Shown: positions 1-8,453 of the stretch, piece by piece
Layout of the letters: each line of letters begins with the position of its first letter
Position numbering within the stretch: position 1 is the first letter of the stretch
Origin: Actinomycetospora endophytica
Lineage (GTDB): Bacteria; Actinomycetota; Actinomycetes; Mycobacteriales; Pseudonocardiaceae
NCBI RefSeq assembly: GCF_021026375.1
Contig: NZ_JAJNDB010000010.1
Coordinates: 1 to 64,000 of the forward strand
Length of the DNA: 64,000 nt
Direction: 5' to 3'
Made by a program: the position numbers and the translations under genes
The notes under the pieces: model-generated
Database searches by the model: none
What the model was told of the DNA's origin: nothing
What the model saw: only the letters and a program-made list of their open reading frames with translations

Positions 1-105
1 ACCCTGCTCCTTCATCTCCGGGCGGGCGTTCGCGGTCTTCGACAGTTCGGGATCCGGCGGATACTGATTCCCCTGGCTCGACGTAATCGTGCCCTGCTCC
101 GACAT
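1..105 (-). CDS. acs: Acetate--CoA ligase, N-terminus only (cut by window edge)
   Basis: Only the first 35 codons are present; the gene runs off the left edge. The ATG is preceded by a clear GGAGG seven bases upstream. The peptide carries a YPPDPELSKTANARPEM stretch, which resembles the conserved N-terminal segment of acetyl-CoA synthetases (usually FPP-x-EFAAQAN-like). Acs activates acetate with ATP and CoA to acetyl-CoA in the cytosol. The identification leans partly on context: the next two loci upstream on the same strand encode two different acetate transporter families. A short fragment cannot exclude another acyl-CoA ligase. Confidence 0.6.
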   Translation of the reverse strand, partial: MSEQGTITSSQGNQYPPDPELSKTANARPEMKEQG

Positions 106-262
106 CCGCTGGCCTCCGGTCGATCGATGCTGCTCGGTACGAGAAACCGCTCGGCGCGCCGGTGGGACGACGTCCCGGTGGTCCGACGCGCGTCGGCCCC
201 GGGGGCACCGGAGCGGGCCGAGACGGCTGCTCCTGGGCCCCCGGGGCCGGACGTGCAGGTCG

Positions 263-916
263 TCAGCTGCGCGGACCCACCGGCAGCACGACGCGACCCC
301 ACGTGGCGTTGGTGACCCCGGCCGCCGAGGCGTACCAGGCCGCCAGCGCGGTGAGCAGGCCGAGGATGCCGCCGACCGTGGCCAGCCCGCTCGCGCCCGC
401 GATCTCGGCGATCGCGAGGGCGAGGAAGGTCAGGGTCAGGAGGACGAACACCGCGATCAGCGCGGCCGTCGTGCGCAGCGAGGCCAGCGTCATGTAGGCG
501 GTGAAGATCGCGAACATGAGCAGGAACAGGCCGGTGGCCAGGCCCACCTGCGCCTTCGACGCGCCGCCGGCCTGCAGGGCGGGCTCGGTGAACTGCACGA
601 AGCCCGCGAACGCGAGCCAGAACGCCCCGTAGGAAACGAAGGCCGTCGCCCCGAACGTGTTGTTCTTGCGGAATTCCCACATCCCGGCCAGCAACTGCGC
701 GAGGCCGCCGTAGAACAGCGCGAGGGGGAGCACGACCTTCTCCAACGAGTCCGGGACGATCCCGGCGTTGAACAGGCTGAGCAGGAAGGTGGTCGCCGCG
801 AATGCCGCCAGCCCGAGCGGGCCGGGCTCGGCGATGTGCCGGGTCGGGTCACTGGCCTCGTGGGTCGCCCCGACCTCCGAGAGCCGGGACTCGTTCGTCG
901 ACTCGGTGGTCGTCAT
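263..916 (-). CDS. satP: Acetate uptake transporter, GPR1/FUN34/YaaH (SatP) family
   Basis: A 217-residue inner-membrane protein with about six hydrophobic segments. An EPGPLGLAAFAATT motif near residue 30 matches the family's N-P-x-P-L-G-L signature, and a YGGLAQLLAGMWEF segment follows. The family takes up acetate and sometimes succinate in symport with protons or through a channel-like pore. The length is typical. The 246 bp upstream of the ATG separate it from the symporter gene and probably hold its own promoter. It lies between an acetyl-CoA synthetase start and an ActP-type symporter, so the neighbourhood is an acetate uptake and activation cluster. Confidence 0.92.
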   Translation of the reverse strand: MTTTESTNESRLSEVGATHEASDPTRHIAEPGPLGLAAFAATTFLLSLFNAGIVPDSLEKVVLPLALFYGGLAQLLAGMWEFRKNNTFGATAFVSYGAFWLAFAGFVQFTEPALQAGGASKAQVGLATGLFLLMFAIFTAYMTLASLRTTAALIAVFVLLTLTFLALAIAEIAGASGLATVGGILGLLTALAAWYASAAGVTNATWGRVVLPVGPRS

Positions 917-1162
917 AGGAATTCTGTCTCCAGGGTCCAGGAATGTTTACCGAATACTGCACACGCGCCGGGGACATTGGGCCCCCGGACGACTGGGGTC
1001 GGGCGCACCGTCCGACCCCGAACAAGCAGGCGTTAGGTTCTCGTTATACGTCGCGAACGTCAACCAGGACATTCCGGCACAGAAGGTCCGGGCTTTTGCG
1101 GCCGCGGACCCACGTCACCCCCGACCGGTCGGAGTGCGGGTCCGGGCGCGGTACTGCGGTCG

Positions 1163-2857
1163 CTAGTGGGCGCCGGGGCGGCCCGCCACCTGGTTCGGGT
1201 GTGTCGCCGGGTCCGCCATGACGCCGGAACGCTGCTTGGGGCGGCCGGCGGAGCCCGCACCGGTCATGGAGCGGACCTCCATCTCCGGGAACCGGTCCGC
1301 GGTCACGAGCCGCCTCTCCCGGTTCTGACCGACATAGGTGCCGATCACGCCGAGCAGGAACGACAGCGGGATCGACACGATGCCCGGGTTGGACAGCGGG
1401 AACCAGTGGAAGTCGACCGCGGTGATCATCGCCGTCGCCTCCGGCCCCGCAGGCCCGGAGACGGCCGGCGAGAACACGATCAGGAACAGGCAGATCGCCA
1501 GCCCCCCGTACATGCTGGACAGCGCGCCCGTGGTGTTGAAGCGGCGCCAGAACAGCGAGAACAGCAGGGTCGGCAGGTTCGCCGACGCGGCGATGGCGAA
1601 CGCCAGCGCCACGAGGAATGCGACGTTCTGGCCGTTGGCCAGGATTCCGCCAACGACCGCCAGGAGACCGACGACGACGGCGGTGATCCGTGCGACGCGG
1701 ACCTCCTCGCCCGGCGCGACGTCGCCCTTCTTGATCACGTTCGCGTACAGGTCGTGGGCGAACGACGCCGACGACGTGATCGTCAGTCCGGCGACCACCG
1801 CGAGGATCGTCGCGAACGCGACCGCCGCCACGATCCCGAGCATGAACGGGCCACCGAGAGCCTCGGCCAACAGCGGCGCGGCCGCGTTGTCCTTGCCGGG
1901 GGCCTTGAGGATCGCCGGCGGGCCACCGGGCACCAGAGCGGCCGCGCCGTACCCGATCACCAGGGTGAACAGGTAGAAGATGCCGATGATCCAGATGGCC
2001 GATGTCACCGAACGACGGGCCTCCTGCGCGGTCGGCACGGTGTAGAAGCGCATCAGCACGTGCGGCAGACCGGCCGTACCCAGCACCAGTGCGACGGCGA
2101 GCGACACGAAGTCCAGCGGGTTCGAGGCGTAGCTGTTGCCCGAGTCCCGCAGTACCGAGGTGGCATCCGCGGAATCGGCGGCACCGATCACGCTGGACAG
2201 GTTGAAACTGAACTGCCCGAGCACCCAGATGGTCATCACCGCGGCGCCGATCACCAGGAGCGACGCCTTGATGATCTGCACCCAGGTGGTACCGCGCATT
2301 CCGCCCACCAGGACGTAGACGACCATCACGATGCCGGTGAGAGCGATCACCAGATCCTGGCCGAGGGTGCTCTTGATCCCCAGCAGCAACGCCACCAGAC
2401 CACCGGCACCGGACATCTGCGCCAGCAGGTAGAACAGCGAGACCACGAGCGTGGAGACCGCCGCGGCGGCGCGCACCGGACTCTGCTGCATCCGGAAGCT
2501 CAGGACGTCGCCCATGGTGAACCGGCCGGTGTTGCGGAGCAGTTCCGCCACCAGGAGCAGTGCCACCAGCCACGCGACGAGGAACCCGATCGAGTACAGG
2601 AACCCGTCATAGCCCTTGGTCGCGATCAGGCCCGCGATACCGAGGAACGACGCCGCCGAGAGGTAGTCGCCGGAGATGGCGATCCCGTTCTGCGCGCCCG
2701 TGAAGGAGCTCCCGGCCGTGTAGTAGTCGGATTGCGTCTTCGTGCTGCTGCTCGCGCGGTAGACGATCACCAACGTGAGCGCCACGAACACGACGAAGAT
2801 CGAGATGTTGAGCAGCGGACTACCGACCTGCTGCTCCCCCTCCGCCAGGACGGTCAC
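1163..2857 (-). CDS. actP: Sodium:solute symporter, cation/acetate symporter ActP/MctC type
   Basis: A 564-residue protein of the SSS family with about 13 membrane helices. Typical features are the N-terminal SDYYTAGSSFTGAQNGIA segment, followed by GDYLSAASFLGIAGL, and a conserved GGMRGTTWVQ loop. Family members bring in acetate, propionate or pyruvate with a cation. The GTG start at 2857 was chosen because it overlaps the upstream DUF485 stop (GTGA) and has GGAGG about seven bases before it; a longer in-frame opening upstream is only the shadow of the DUF485 gene. The DUF485-actP order is the classical yjcH-actP arrangement, so the two are co-transcribed. Substrate is inferred from family and from the acs and satP neighbours. 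Confidence 0.9.
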   Translation of the reverse strand: MTVLAEGEQQVGSPLLNISIFVVFVALTLVIVYRASSSTKTQSDYYTAGSSFTGAQNGIAISGDYLSAASFLGIAGLIATKGYDGFLYSIGFLVAWLVALLLVAELLRNTGRFTMGDVLSFRMQQSPVRAAAAVSTLVVSLFYLLAQMSGAGGLVALLLGIKSTLGQDLVIALTGIVMVVYVLVGGMRGTTWVQIIKASLLVIGAAVMTIWVLGQFSFNLSSVIGAADSADATSVLRDSGNSYASNPLDFVSLAVALVLGTAGLPHVLMRFYTVPTAQEARRSVTSAIWIIGIFYLFTLVIGYGAAALVPGGPPAILKAPGKDNAAAPLLAEALGGPFMLGIVAAVAFATILAVVAGLTITSSASFAHDLYANVIKKGDVAPGEEVRVARITAVVVGLLAVVGGILANGQNVAFLVALAFAIAASANLPTLLFSLFWRRFNTTGALSSMYGGLAICLFLIVFSPAVSGPAGPEATAMITAVDFHWFPLSNPGIVSIPLSFLLGVIGTYVGQNRERRLVTADRFPEMEVRSMTGAGSAGRPKQRSGVMADPATHPNQVAGRPGAH

Positions 2858-3234
2858 AGCGAGTCCTCCACTTCGGCGCGCAGACGCGACGCCTCGGGGT
2901 CGAGCTCCTTCTCGGCAAAGCGCGAGTAGATCGTCGCGATGGCGAAGGTGGAGACGAACTGCAGCAGGCCGAACAGCAGGCCGACGGTGATGTTGCTGCC
3001 GCCGACCCTGGTGTTCACGATCCCGGGGGCGTAGGCGGAGAGCAGGACGTACGCCAGGAACCAGATCAGGAACAGGGCGCTCACCGGGAAGATGAAACCG
3101 CGCCACCGGCGCCGCAGCGCGGCGAACTCCGGGCTCGCCTGAACCTGGGCGTACGTTTCCGCTGAGGATCTCTGGGGGCCACCGGGCGGGCCGGCCGCCG
3201 GGAACCCCGGCACGGCGTCGTCAGTGGTACTCAC
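2854..3234 (-). CDS. DUF485 (YjcH-type) membrane partner of the acetate symporter
   Basis: A 126-residue protein starting at a GTG (3234) with GGAG six bases upstream. The N-terminal 30 residues are Pro/Gly-rich; then comes the DUF485 core with EFAALRRRWRGFIFPVSALF at the first membrane helix and a second helix around GLLFGLLQFVSTFAIATIY. The charged tail ends in a Glu-rich stretch. DUF485 proteins regularly precede ActP symporters and are thought to assist or regulate them; no activity of their own is known. The stop overlaps the symporter GTG by four bases, which implies translational coupling. Confidence 0.88.
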   Translation of the reverse strand: MSTTDDAVPGFPAAGPPGGPQRSSAETYAQVQASPEFAALRRRWRGFIFPVSALFLIWFLAYVLLSAYAPGIVNTRVGGSNITVGLLFGLLQFVSTFAIATIYSRFAEKELDPEASRLRAEVEDSL

Positions 3235-3469
3235 ATCGTCTCCGGAGTGTCGATCGGTCCCACGGCCGTGGCGAACCCTAAGCGCTCCGCACCCGACGGT
3301 CGGCCGGGGGGTTACGGAGAGCCGCCACTCGACGCCGTTGCGCGATGAGCAATTCACACATCTGTGCGACATGGGACAAAGCGCCCCGTGCTGCGGGAAA
3401 CTACGGAAAGCGACAGCACTGCGATATTCGAGGGATACGCCCGCTCGGTGCGCCTGGCGCTCGAATGCA

Positions 3470-3495
3470 CCGAATGTCGCGATCGCGACATTCGG
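3470..3495 (-). terminator. Perfect 26-bp palindrome just after the iniC-like stop
   Basis: The half-site CCGAATGTCGCGA is followed directly by its exact reverse complement. It begins four bases after the stop codon of the dynamin-like gene on the minus strand. As RNA it folds into an 11-bp stem with a GATC loop, without a U-run, as is common for actinobacterial terminators. It could instead be an operator for the DUF485-actP promoter, which must lie in 3235-3498. Confidence 0.55.
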
Positions 3496-3498
3496 CGC

Positions 3499-5070
3499 TC
3501 ACGAGCCGTAGCCACCGAGGACCCCTTCGCACGACCGCACCACCGCCCGCGCCACCTCGGCCGCCGCCCGGGAGGTGAGTGGGCTCTCCGCCCGGACCCG
3601 CCACCGGTCGAGCGCCTCCAGGGCGGCCGCGCGCACCTCGGCGGAGCCCGGCGCCAGCCCCAACCGCTCCGCCGCCCCCGGCCCGTCCCCGCCGAGCAGC
3701 CGCTCCGCCTCCGCCGCGGTCCCCTCGGGCATCGTCACCTGACCCTGGCGCAGTGCCGCGAGCAGCCGCTGCTCGGTGAACGCGTGCGCCCCCGAGAGCA
3801 GCCGCTCCAGCTCCGCGGCCACGGGGCCGGCGTCGGGACGGGGCGCGCGGCCGAGCACCAGGTCGACCGCCAGCAGGGCCGACCGCGCCTGGTGCACGTC
3901 CCGGCGGCCGAGCACCCGCGAGACGAGCGCCTCGCGCAGCTCCTCCAGCCCGCTGCGCCGCACCAGCTCCTCGGCCAGCGACGGCGAGTCGACCACCCCG
4001 CGCCCGGTCCGCGCCCCGCGCCGCAGCACCGTCGTGGCCGACCGGATCCCGAACACCCCGAACCGCTCCATCAGCGCCCGCCGCGCCGGCTCGTCGAGCC
4101 GCACCCCGTCGGGGTCCGACGCCAGCGCCTCGGCGACGACGGCGGGCGGCTCGGCCACGGTGAACCGGTCCGCCGAGAGCAGCAGCGCGTCGACCTCCGC
4201 GCGCGGCGCCCGGGCCAACGCCCGGAGCGCCGTGAACTCGGACTGCCGCAGCGTCCGCGCGGTCTCGGCGAGCAGCCCGTCGACCGCCACGACCGTCTGG
4301 CACAGCGACCGCAGCGCCGGGTCCTCGCGGTAGGACTGGGCGACCTGACCCGCCGTCGTGACCGCGTCCAGCCCGCCGCCGCCGACCTCGTCGGCCCGGG
4401 ACAGCACGACGACGGTGCCCGACGCGCCGACCGCACCCAGCCCGCCCGCCCCGCCCTGGGCGAGATCGGCGAACGCCTCGAGGAACCCGACGTCGTTCCG
4501 GTGCGCGTGCCGCATCAGGTAGACGACGGCGTCCGCGCCCGACGGCCGGTCGTCGGGGGTGACGAAGGACAGCGTGCGGCGCGAGTTGGTCTCGCGGATC
4601 GAGTCCAGCCCGGGGGTGTCGACGAGGGTGGCCTGCGCGAGCCCCCGCGACGGCCAGTCCACGAGCAGCCGCCCGACGCGCCCCGGGTCGCCGATCCCGC
4701 CCAGGTCGATCCGCAGGCCCTCGCCGTCGCGGGCGAACGGGACGGTCGCCCGGCGCCCGTCGACGTCCTCGCGCACGACGGCGGCGCTGGGCGCGTCGCG
4801 GTACCAGGTCACCAGCCGGGTGCACTCCCCCGCGTCGGTCGCCGCGATCCGCTCGCCGACCAGCGCGTTGAGCAACGTCGACTTCCCCGCCTTCAGCGTC
4901 CCCGCGAGCGCCACCCGCAGCGGCTCGTCGAGCCGGGCGCGGGCGTCGTGCAGGACCGAGCGGGCCCACGACGTCGCCGGGTCGGCCGGGCCGGTGCCGT
5001 AGAGCCGCAGGGCGCCGTCGACGACGTGCCGGGCCGCGCCGACGAGGCCGCTGGGATCGGGCGCGGTCAC
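3499..5070 (-). CDS. Dynamin-like GTPase, second copy (IniC-like)
   Basis: A 523-residue GTPase of the bacterial dynamin/IniC type. The G1 P-loop GTLKAGKSTLLNAL lies near residue 60, the G3 motif DTPGLDS follows, and LSRADEV is a variant G4 motif. The rest is a long Ala/Arg/Glu-rich helical stalk. No convincing membrane helix is visible, unlike its neighbour. The GTG start overlaps the stop of the upstream dynamin gene (GTGA), so the pair is translationally coupled. In Mycobacterium, IniA and IniC are paired dynamin-like proteins of the isoniazid-inducible operon linked to membrane remodelling under envelope stress. The same role is inferred here from operon order IniB-IniA-IniC, not demonstrated. 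Confidence 0.85.
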   Translation of the reverse strand: MTAPDPSGLVGAARHVVDGALRLYGTGPADPATSWARSVLHDARARLDEPLRVALAGTLKAGKSTLLNALVGERIAATDAGECTRLVTWYRDAPSAAVVREDVDGRRATVPFARDGEGLRIDLGGIGDPGRVGRLLVDWPSRGLAQATLVDTPGLDSIRETNSRRTLSFVTPDDRPSGADAVVYLMRHAHRNDVGFLEAFADLAQGGAGGLGAVGASGTVVVLSRADEVGGGGLDAVTTAGQVAQSYREDPALRSLCQTVVAVDGLLAETARTLRQSEFTALRALARAPRAEVDALLLSADRFTVAEPPAVVAEALASDPDGVRLDEPARRALMERFGVFGIRSATTVLRRGARTGRGVVDSPSLAEELVRRSGLEELREALVSRVLGRRDVHQARSALLAVDLVLGRAPRPDAGPVAAELERLLSGAHAFTEQRLLAALRQGQVTMPEGTAAEAERLLGGDGPGAAERLGLAPGSAEVRAAALEALDRWRVRAESPLTSRAAAEVARAVVRSCEGVLGGYGS

Positions 5071-6974
5071 GCCCCGACCAGCCGCGACGACCGCGACGAC
5101 CCGCTGCCCGCCCGCCCGCGCAGCCGCCGGGCCCGGTCCGCGAGGTGCTCGACGCGCTCCAGCTCGGCCTCGACGTCGGCGAGCCGCGCGGTGCGCTTGG
5201 CGTCGTCGGCCTCCACCGCGCGTGCCGCGTCGGCCGTGGCGGCCAGCGAGCGCTCCAGCTCCTCGGCGGTCGTCGTGAAGTGGTCGCGCAGCGTGCGCTG
5301 GACCTCGCGGAGCATGTCGCGGGAGTTCTTGCCCGCCTGGAAGGTGACGTCGTCGACGTGGCGGCGGACGGCCTGCTTGGCCTCGGCCTGCCGCCGGCGC
5401 AGCGCGCGCTTGCGCTCGTCGACCAGCGTCTTCGACCCGAGCAGCAGCCCGGCGCCGATCGAGAACGGGTTGAGCAGCGCCATGCCGGCGATCGTCGTCA
5501 GCATGCCGATCATGAGCACGCCGCCGTAGGACCCCCGCATCCCGATCATCAGCGACTGCGAGACCCCGAACTTCTCGTGGTCCGGCGCGGCCAGCATGCT
5601 CACCGGGTCGGCCGCGAGCCCCGTCCCGTCCGGCGACGCTGCGACGGTGACCGGGGGCAGCACGCCCGCCCCGTCCTCGGCGAAGTGCGTCGCGACCCGC
5701 TCGGCGAGCCACCGGGTGCGCTCCTCGGCCCACACCACGTTCGTCGACACCCCCGCCGACACCTGCTGGTGCAGCCACGGCGCGAACTGCTCCCAGGTCT
5801 TGGCCGGGTCGGTGTCGTCGAGCGCGACCTCGGCGTCGGCGACGACGGCGCGGAGCCGGTCGCGCAGGTCGTACTCGATGTCGGAGACGAGGTCGCCGAC
5901 CCCGTCGTTGAGGGTCTGCTGCCAGCGCGCGGCGCGGTCGCGCAACGACGCCGCCTGCGCCCGCGAGCGCTCGACCTCCGCGGCGATCCGCTGCGCCCGC
6001 TGCGGGTCGGCGAGGGCGTCGCGCTCGGCGCGGAAGGCCGTCGCGAACTGCTCGCAGGCGACGATCACCTCGTCGGCGACCATCCGGATCCGGCGCGCCT
6101 GCCTGCCCTCGGCCACCTCCCGGACCAGCAGCCGGCGCACCTCCTCGATCCCGGACTCGGCGGCGAGCTCGCGGGCCGTGTCCGGTGGGAGGTCGTCGTC
6201 CTCGGCGGCGTGCAGCGCGAGGGCGGACGACGTCGGGAAGATGCGGACCGCCCGGAGGCTCGATCCGCCTGTCCCGTCGCTTCGCTCGCCCCCGGCCCGG
6301 TCCAGGTGCCCGCGGTCGATGTCGGCGATCCGGCGCCAGTGCGGGTGCAGGTCGATACGGGTCAGCACGACGGCGACGGTGGGGCTCACCGCGGCGGCCG
6401 TCCGGGTCAGCGCGAGCTCGGGGGCGGTCAGCTCACGCCCGCCGTCGGCGACGACGAGCACCGCGTCCGCCCCGGGCAGTTCGGCCATCGTCGAGACCGC
6501 CGACGGCGACGCGAGCCCGCCCGCGCCCGGGGTGTCGACGAGCCGCAGACCCTCGAGCACGGGCCGCGGCAGGGTCGCCTCGGCGTGCGACCAGCCGGCG
6601 CGGTTGTCCGGGTTGCCCCGCTCGGTGACGTGCTCGGCGAGGTCGGTCGGGGAGATCTGCTGCTGCTCGACGCCGCCCTCCACACCCCGCACGAGCACGA
6701 CGGCGGGCTGCTCGCCGTGGGCGCACATCGTCGGGACGGTGGTGGCGCGGTGCGCGTCGGTGGGGAGGGCGCGACCCCCGATCACCGCGTTCACCAGCTC
6801 GGTCTTGCCCGCCTTGAACTCCCCGACGACGAGGACCCGGGCCCGGTCGTCCGCGACGGCCCGCGACACCACGCCGAGCCGTTTCTCCAGGTCGGGCCGG
6901 TCGTAGGCGGTGGCGGCCCGACGGGCCAGCTCGACCAGCTCGGACGGTTCGCCGCCCGGCGGGTGGTCGGTCAT
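5067..6974 (-). CDS. Dynamin-like GTPase with membrane hairpin (IniA-like)
   Basis: A 635-residue bacterial dynamin-like protein. G1 is GEFKAGKTELVNAVIGG (about residues 50-66), G3 is DTPGAGG and G4 is TRIDLH. A helical middle domain follows. Around residues 480-520 a hydrophobic paddle-like segment (GGVLMIGMLTTIAGMALLN, then FSIGAGLLLG) fits a membrane-inserting hairpin, and a coiled-coil C-terminus rich in Glu/Arg/Ala follows. It is the middle gene of an iniB-iniA-iniC-like operon and overlaps the next dynamin gene. Likely role: GTP-driven membrane remodelling or repair at the cytoplasmic membrane, from the known structure of mycobacterial IniA. Confidence 0.87.
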   Translation of the reverse strand: MTDHPPGGEPSELVELARRAATAYDRPDLEKRLGVVSRAVADDRARVLVVGEFKAGKTELVNAVIGGRALPTDAHRATTVPTMCAHGEQPAVVLVRGVEGGVEQQQISPTDLAEHVTERGNPDNRAGWSHAEATLPRPVLEGLRLVDTPGAGGLASPSAVSTMAELPGADAVLVVADGGRELTAPELALTRTAAAVSPTVAVVLTRIDLHPHWRRIADIDRGHLDRAGGERSDGTGGSSLRAVRIFPTSSALALHAAEDDDLPPDTARELAAESGIEEVRRLLVREVAEGRQARRIRMVADEVIVACEQFATAFRAERDALADPQRAQRIAAEVERSRAQAASLRDRAARWQQTLNDGVGDLVSDIEYDLRDRLRAVVADAEVALDDTDPAKTWEQFAPWLHQQVSAGVSTNVVWAEERTRWLAERVATHFAEDGAGVLPPVTVAASPDGTGLAADPVSMLAAPDHEKFGVSQSLMIGMRGSYGGVLMIGMLTTIAGMALLNPFSIGAGLLLGSKTLVDERKRALRRRQAEAKQAVRRHVDDVTFQAGKNSRDMLREVQRTLRDHFTTTAEELERSLAATADAARAVEADDAKRTARLADVEAELERVEHLADRARRLRGRAGSGSSRSSRLVGA

Positions 6975-7015
6975 GCGCGGTCCCCCTGCTCGTCATCCCC
7001 CTGCGGACACACGAC

Positions 7016-7051
7016 AGCCGGGGCACGGCGCGTGTGCACCGTGCCCCGGCT
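7016..7051 (-). terminator. 13-bp-stem GC hairpin between iniB-like and iniA-like genes
   Basis: AGCCGGGGCACGG pairs exactly with CCGTGCCCCGGCT across a 10-nt loop, and outer ACGAC/GTCGT arms extend the pairing with a two-base bulge. There is no U-tract. Located in the 132-bp gap between two genes read on the minus strand, it is well placed to be a partial terminator or an mRNA-stabilising barrier that lets IniB be made in excess over the dynamins. Confidence 0.6.
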
Positions 7052-7106
7052 GTGTCGTCACGCCGCTGACGTTACGCGGCTGTGACTCCCCCTTGGCCGG
7101 GCGACC

Positions 7107-8084
7107 TCAGCCCACCGGGAACAGGTGGTCGCCGGCGTCCACCGTGGCGTGGTGGGCGTGGATCGAGTTGTCCACCGAGTTGTCGTTGTGCTGCGACAGG
7201 TCCGTGTTGGTCTCGGTGTGGGTGTTCGTGTCGGTGTCGGTGTTGCCCGAGTCGTGGTTGTTCGAGTTCGTGTTGTCGTGCGAGTCGGTCGACGTCTTGG
7301 TGAGGTTGTGCGAGTCCGTCGACGTGTGGTTGTGCGAGTCGACGGTCGACGACGACGCCGGGGCGTGGGTGGCCGCGGTGAGGTTGCCGTCGCCGTAGTT
7401 CTGGAAGTTGGCGTGCTCGGAGTTACCGGTCGCCGGGCCGTTCACCGAGAGCGCGCCGCCGTCGTTCGCACCGACGTGCGAGAGCGCCGAACCGGCACCG
7501 AACGCCGTCGTCGAACCGTCGCCCGACTGCATGTTGCCGTCGCCGATCTGGTTGTGACCACCGGTCGCGATCGGGGCGTTGTTGTCGTGACCGACGTTGA
7601 CGCCACCGTCGCTCGCGTTCTGGGTCTGGTTGGTGACGTCGACCTTCGCGCCGTGGTCGGCCCAGATCTTGGTGACGTTGGTGGTGTTGAAGACGGTGTC
7701 GTGCGAGTCGAACGAGTAGTTGTTCGTCACGTAGTTGAGGTGCGTGACGACCTTGTCGATCTCGCTGTCGTGGTCGTGCCACTTGTGGTCGTCGTGGCCC
7801 GGGTCGTCGTTCCAGTGGTGCCCGTTGTGGTGGTGCGGGTCGTGGTGCTTCGGGGCGTCGTCGTGGCAGTCGCCCTTGTCGCAGTCGTCCTCGTACTTGG
7901 CGCACTTCTCCGGGTCGGCCTTCTCGAGGACGACGGGGAGCAGGTCCTGGATGTCCTGGACGCAGACGTGGTCGAGGCCGGCGGCGTGCAGGGACTGCTG
8001 CGGGTCCTCGCGGAAGTCGGCCAGCGCGGACTTGTCGTGCAGCAGGTCGAGGAGGAACTGCAGCAGGGTCTTGTGCTCGCTCAT
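7107..8084 (-). CDS. IniB N-terminal-domain protein with Asn/Asp/His/Ser/Thr-rich repeat tail
   Basis: A 325-residue protein. Residues 1-60 form the IniB N-terminal domain: LLQFLLDLLHD, then a DPQQSLHAAGLDHV segment and a DLLPVV element. The middle (about 70-120) is extremely His/Asp-rich, for example HHDPHHHNGHHWNDD, and could bind metals. The tail is low complexity with repeated TDSHN and NTDTDT units. There is no signal peptide or membrane helix. It is the first gene of the ini-like operon. The chosen ATG at 8084 is preceded by GGGGG. IniB itself has no established biochemical function; the domain travels with dynamin-like genes in actinobacteria. Confidence 0.85.
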   Translation of the reverse strand: MSEHKTLLQFLLDLLHDKSALADFREDPQQSLHAAGLDHVCVQDIQDLLPVVLEKADPEKCAKYEDDCDKGDCHDDAPKHHDPHHHNGHHWNDDPGHDDHKWHDHDSEIDKVVTHLNYVTNNYSFDSHDTVFNTTNVTKIWADHGAKVDVTNQTQNASDGGVNVGHDNNAPIATGGHNQIGDGNMQSGDGSTTAFGAGSALSHVGANDGGALSVNGPATGNSEHANFQNYGDGNLTAATHAPASSSTVDSHNHTSTDSHNLTKTSTDSHDNTNSNNHDSGNTDTDTNTHTETNTDLSQHNDNSVDNSIHAHHATVDAGDHLFPVG

Positions 8085-8453
8085 GTCGGGTGCCCCCAGT
8101 GATCGTGTGGTTCTCTCGGAGCGCCCTCGGCGGTGCTGCCGGGGCGGCGTGGTGAGAACGGTGCCGTCCCGGGCCCCACCGGCCATCGGGGCTCGCGCCG
8201 GGTTCGCGATCGGGGCCCTTAGGGGGTCCGGGTCCCACGCCCGGCCGCGCCCTCGGGGGTCGCCGTCACGGCCGGTGTGCAGTACTCCCGACCTCTCGCC
8301 GTGTCGTCACTCGTTCGAGCTACGAACGTGTAACGGTGCTCTCCCGGGGGCCGATGATGTCCACGGATCAGCGACGCGTGCCGACCCGTCCGAGGGGGAC
8401 GGTGGGACGGCGCTCACGCGTCCCGCGGAACACCGACGACGGGGGAGCCGGGA
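8085..8453. promoter_or_regulatory. Divergent promoter region with 17-bp palindrome (8312-8328)
   Basis: This 369-bp gap separates the divergent ini-like operon and the Hsp70-LuxR operon, and no gene is visible in it. CGTTCG-AGCTA-CGAACG at 8312-8328 is a perfect inverted repeat with flanking AC/GT also matching. It is a reasonable binding site for a regulator, perhaps the LuxR-type protein encoded at 10658-12304, but that link is inference. No consensus -10/-35 pair could be assigned with confidence. Confidence 0.45.

Noticed and set aside
3364..5529. Long plus-strand open frames across the dynamin genes (also 5145-7085)
   Set aside because: They are antisense to well-supported GTPases, consist of Arg/Pro/Gly/Ala-rich sequence typical of high-GC shadows, and have no motifs.
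7107..8084. His/Asp-rich IniB-like tail as a repeat or phase-variable tract
   Set aside because: Repeats are short and irregular at DNA level; low complexity of the protein explains the pattern.
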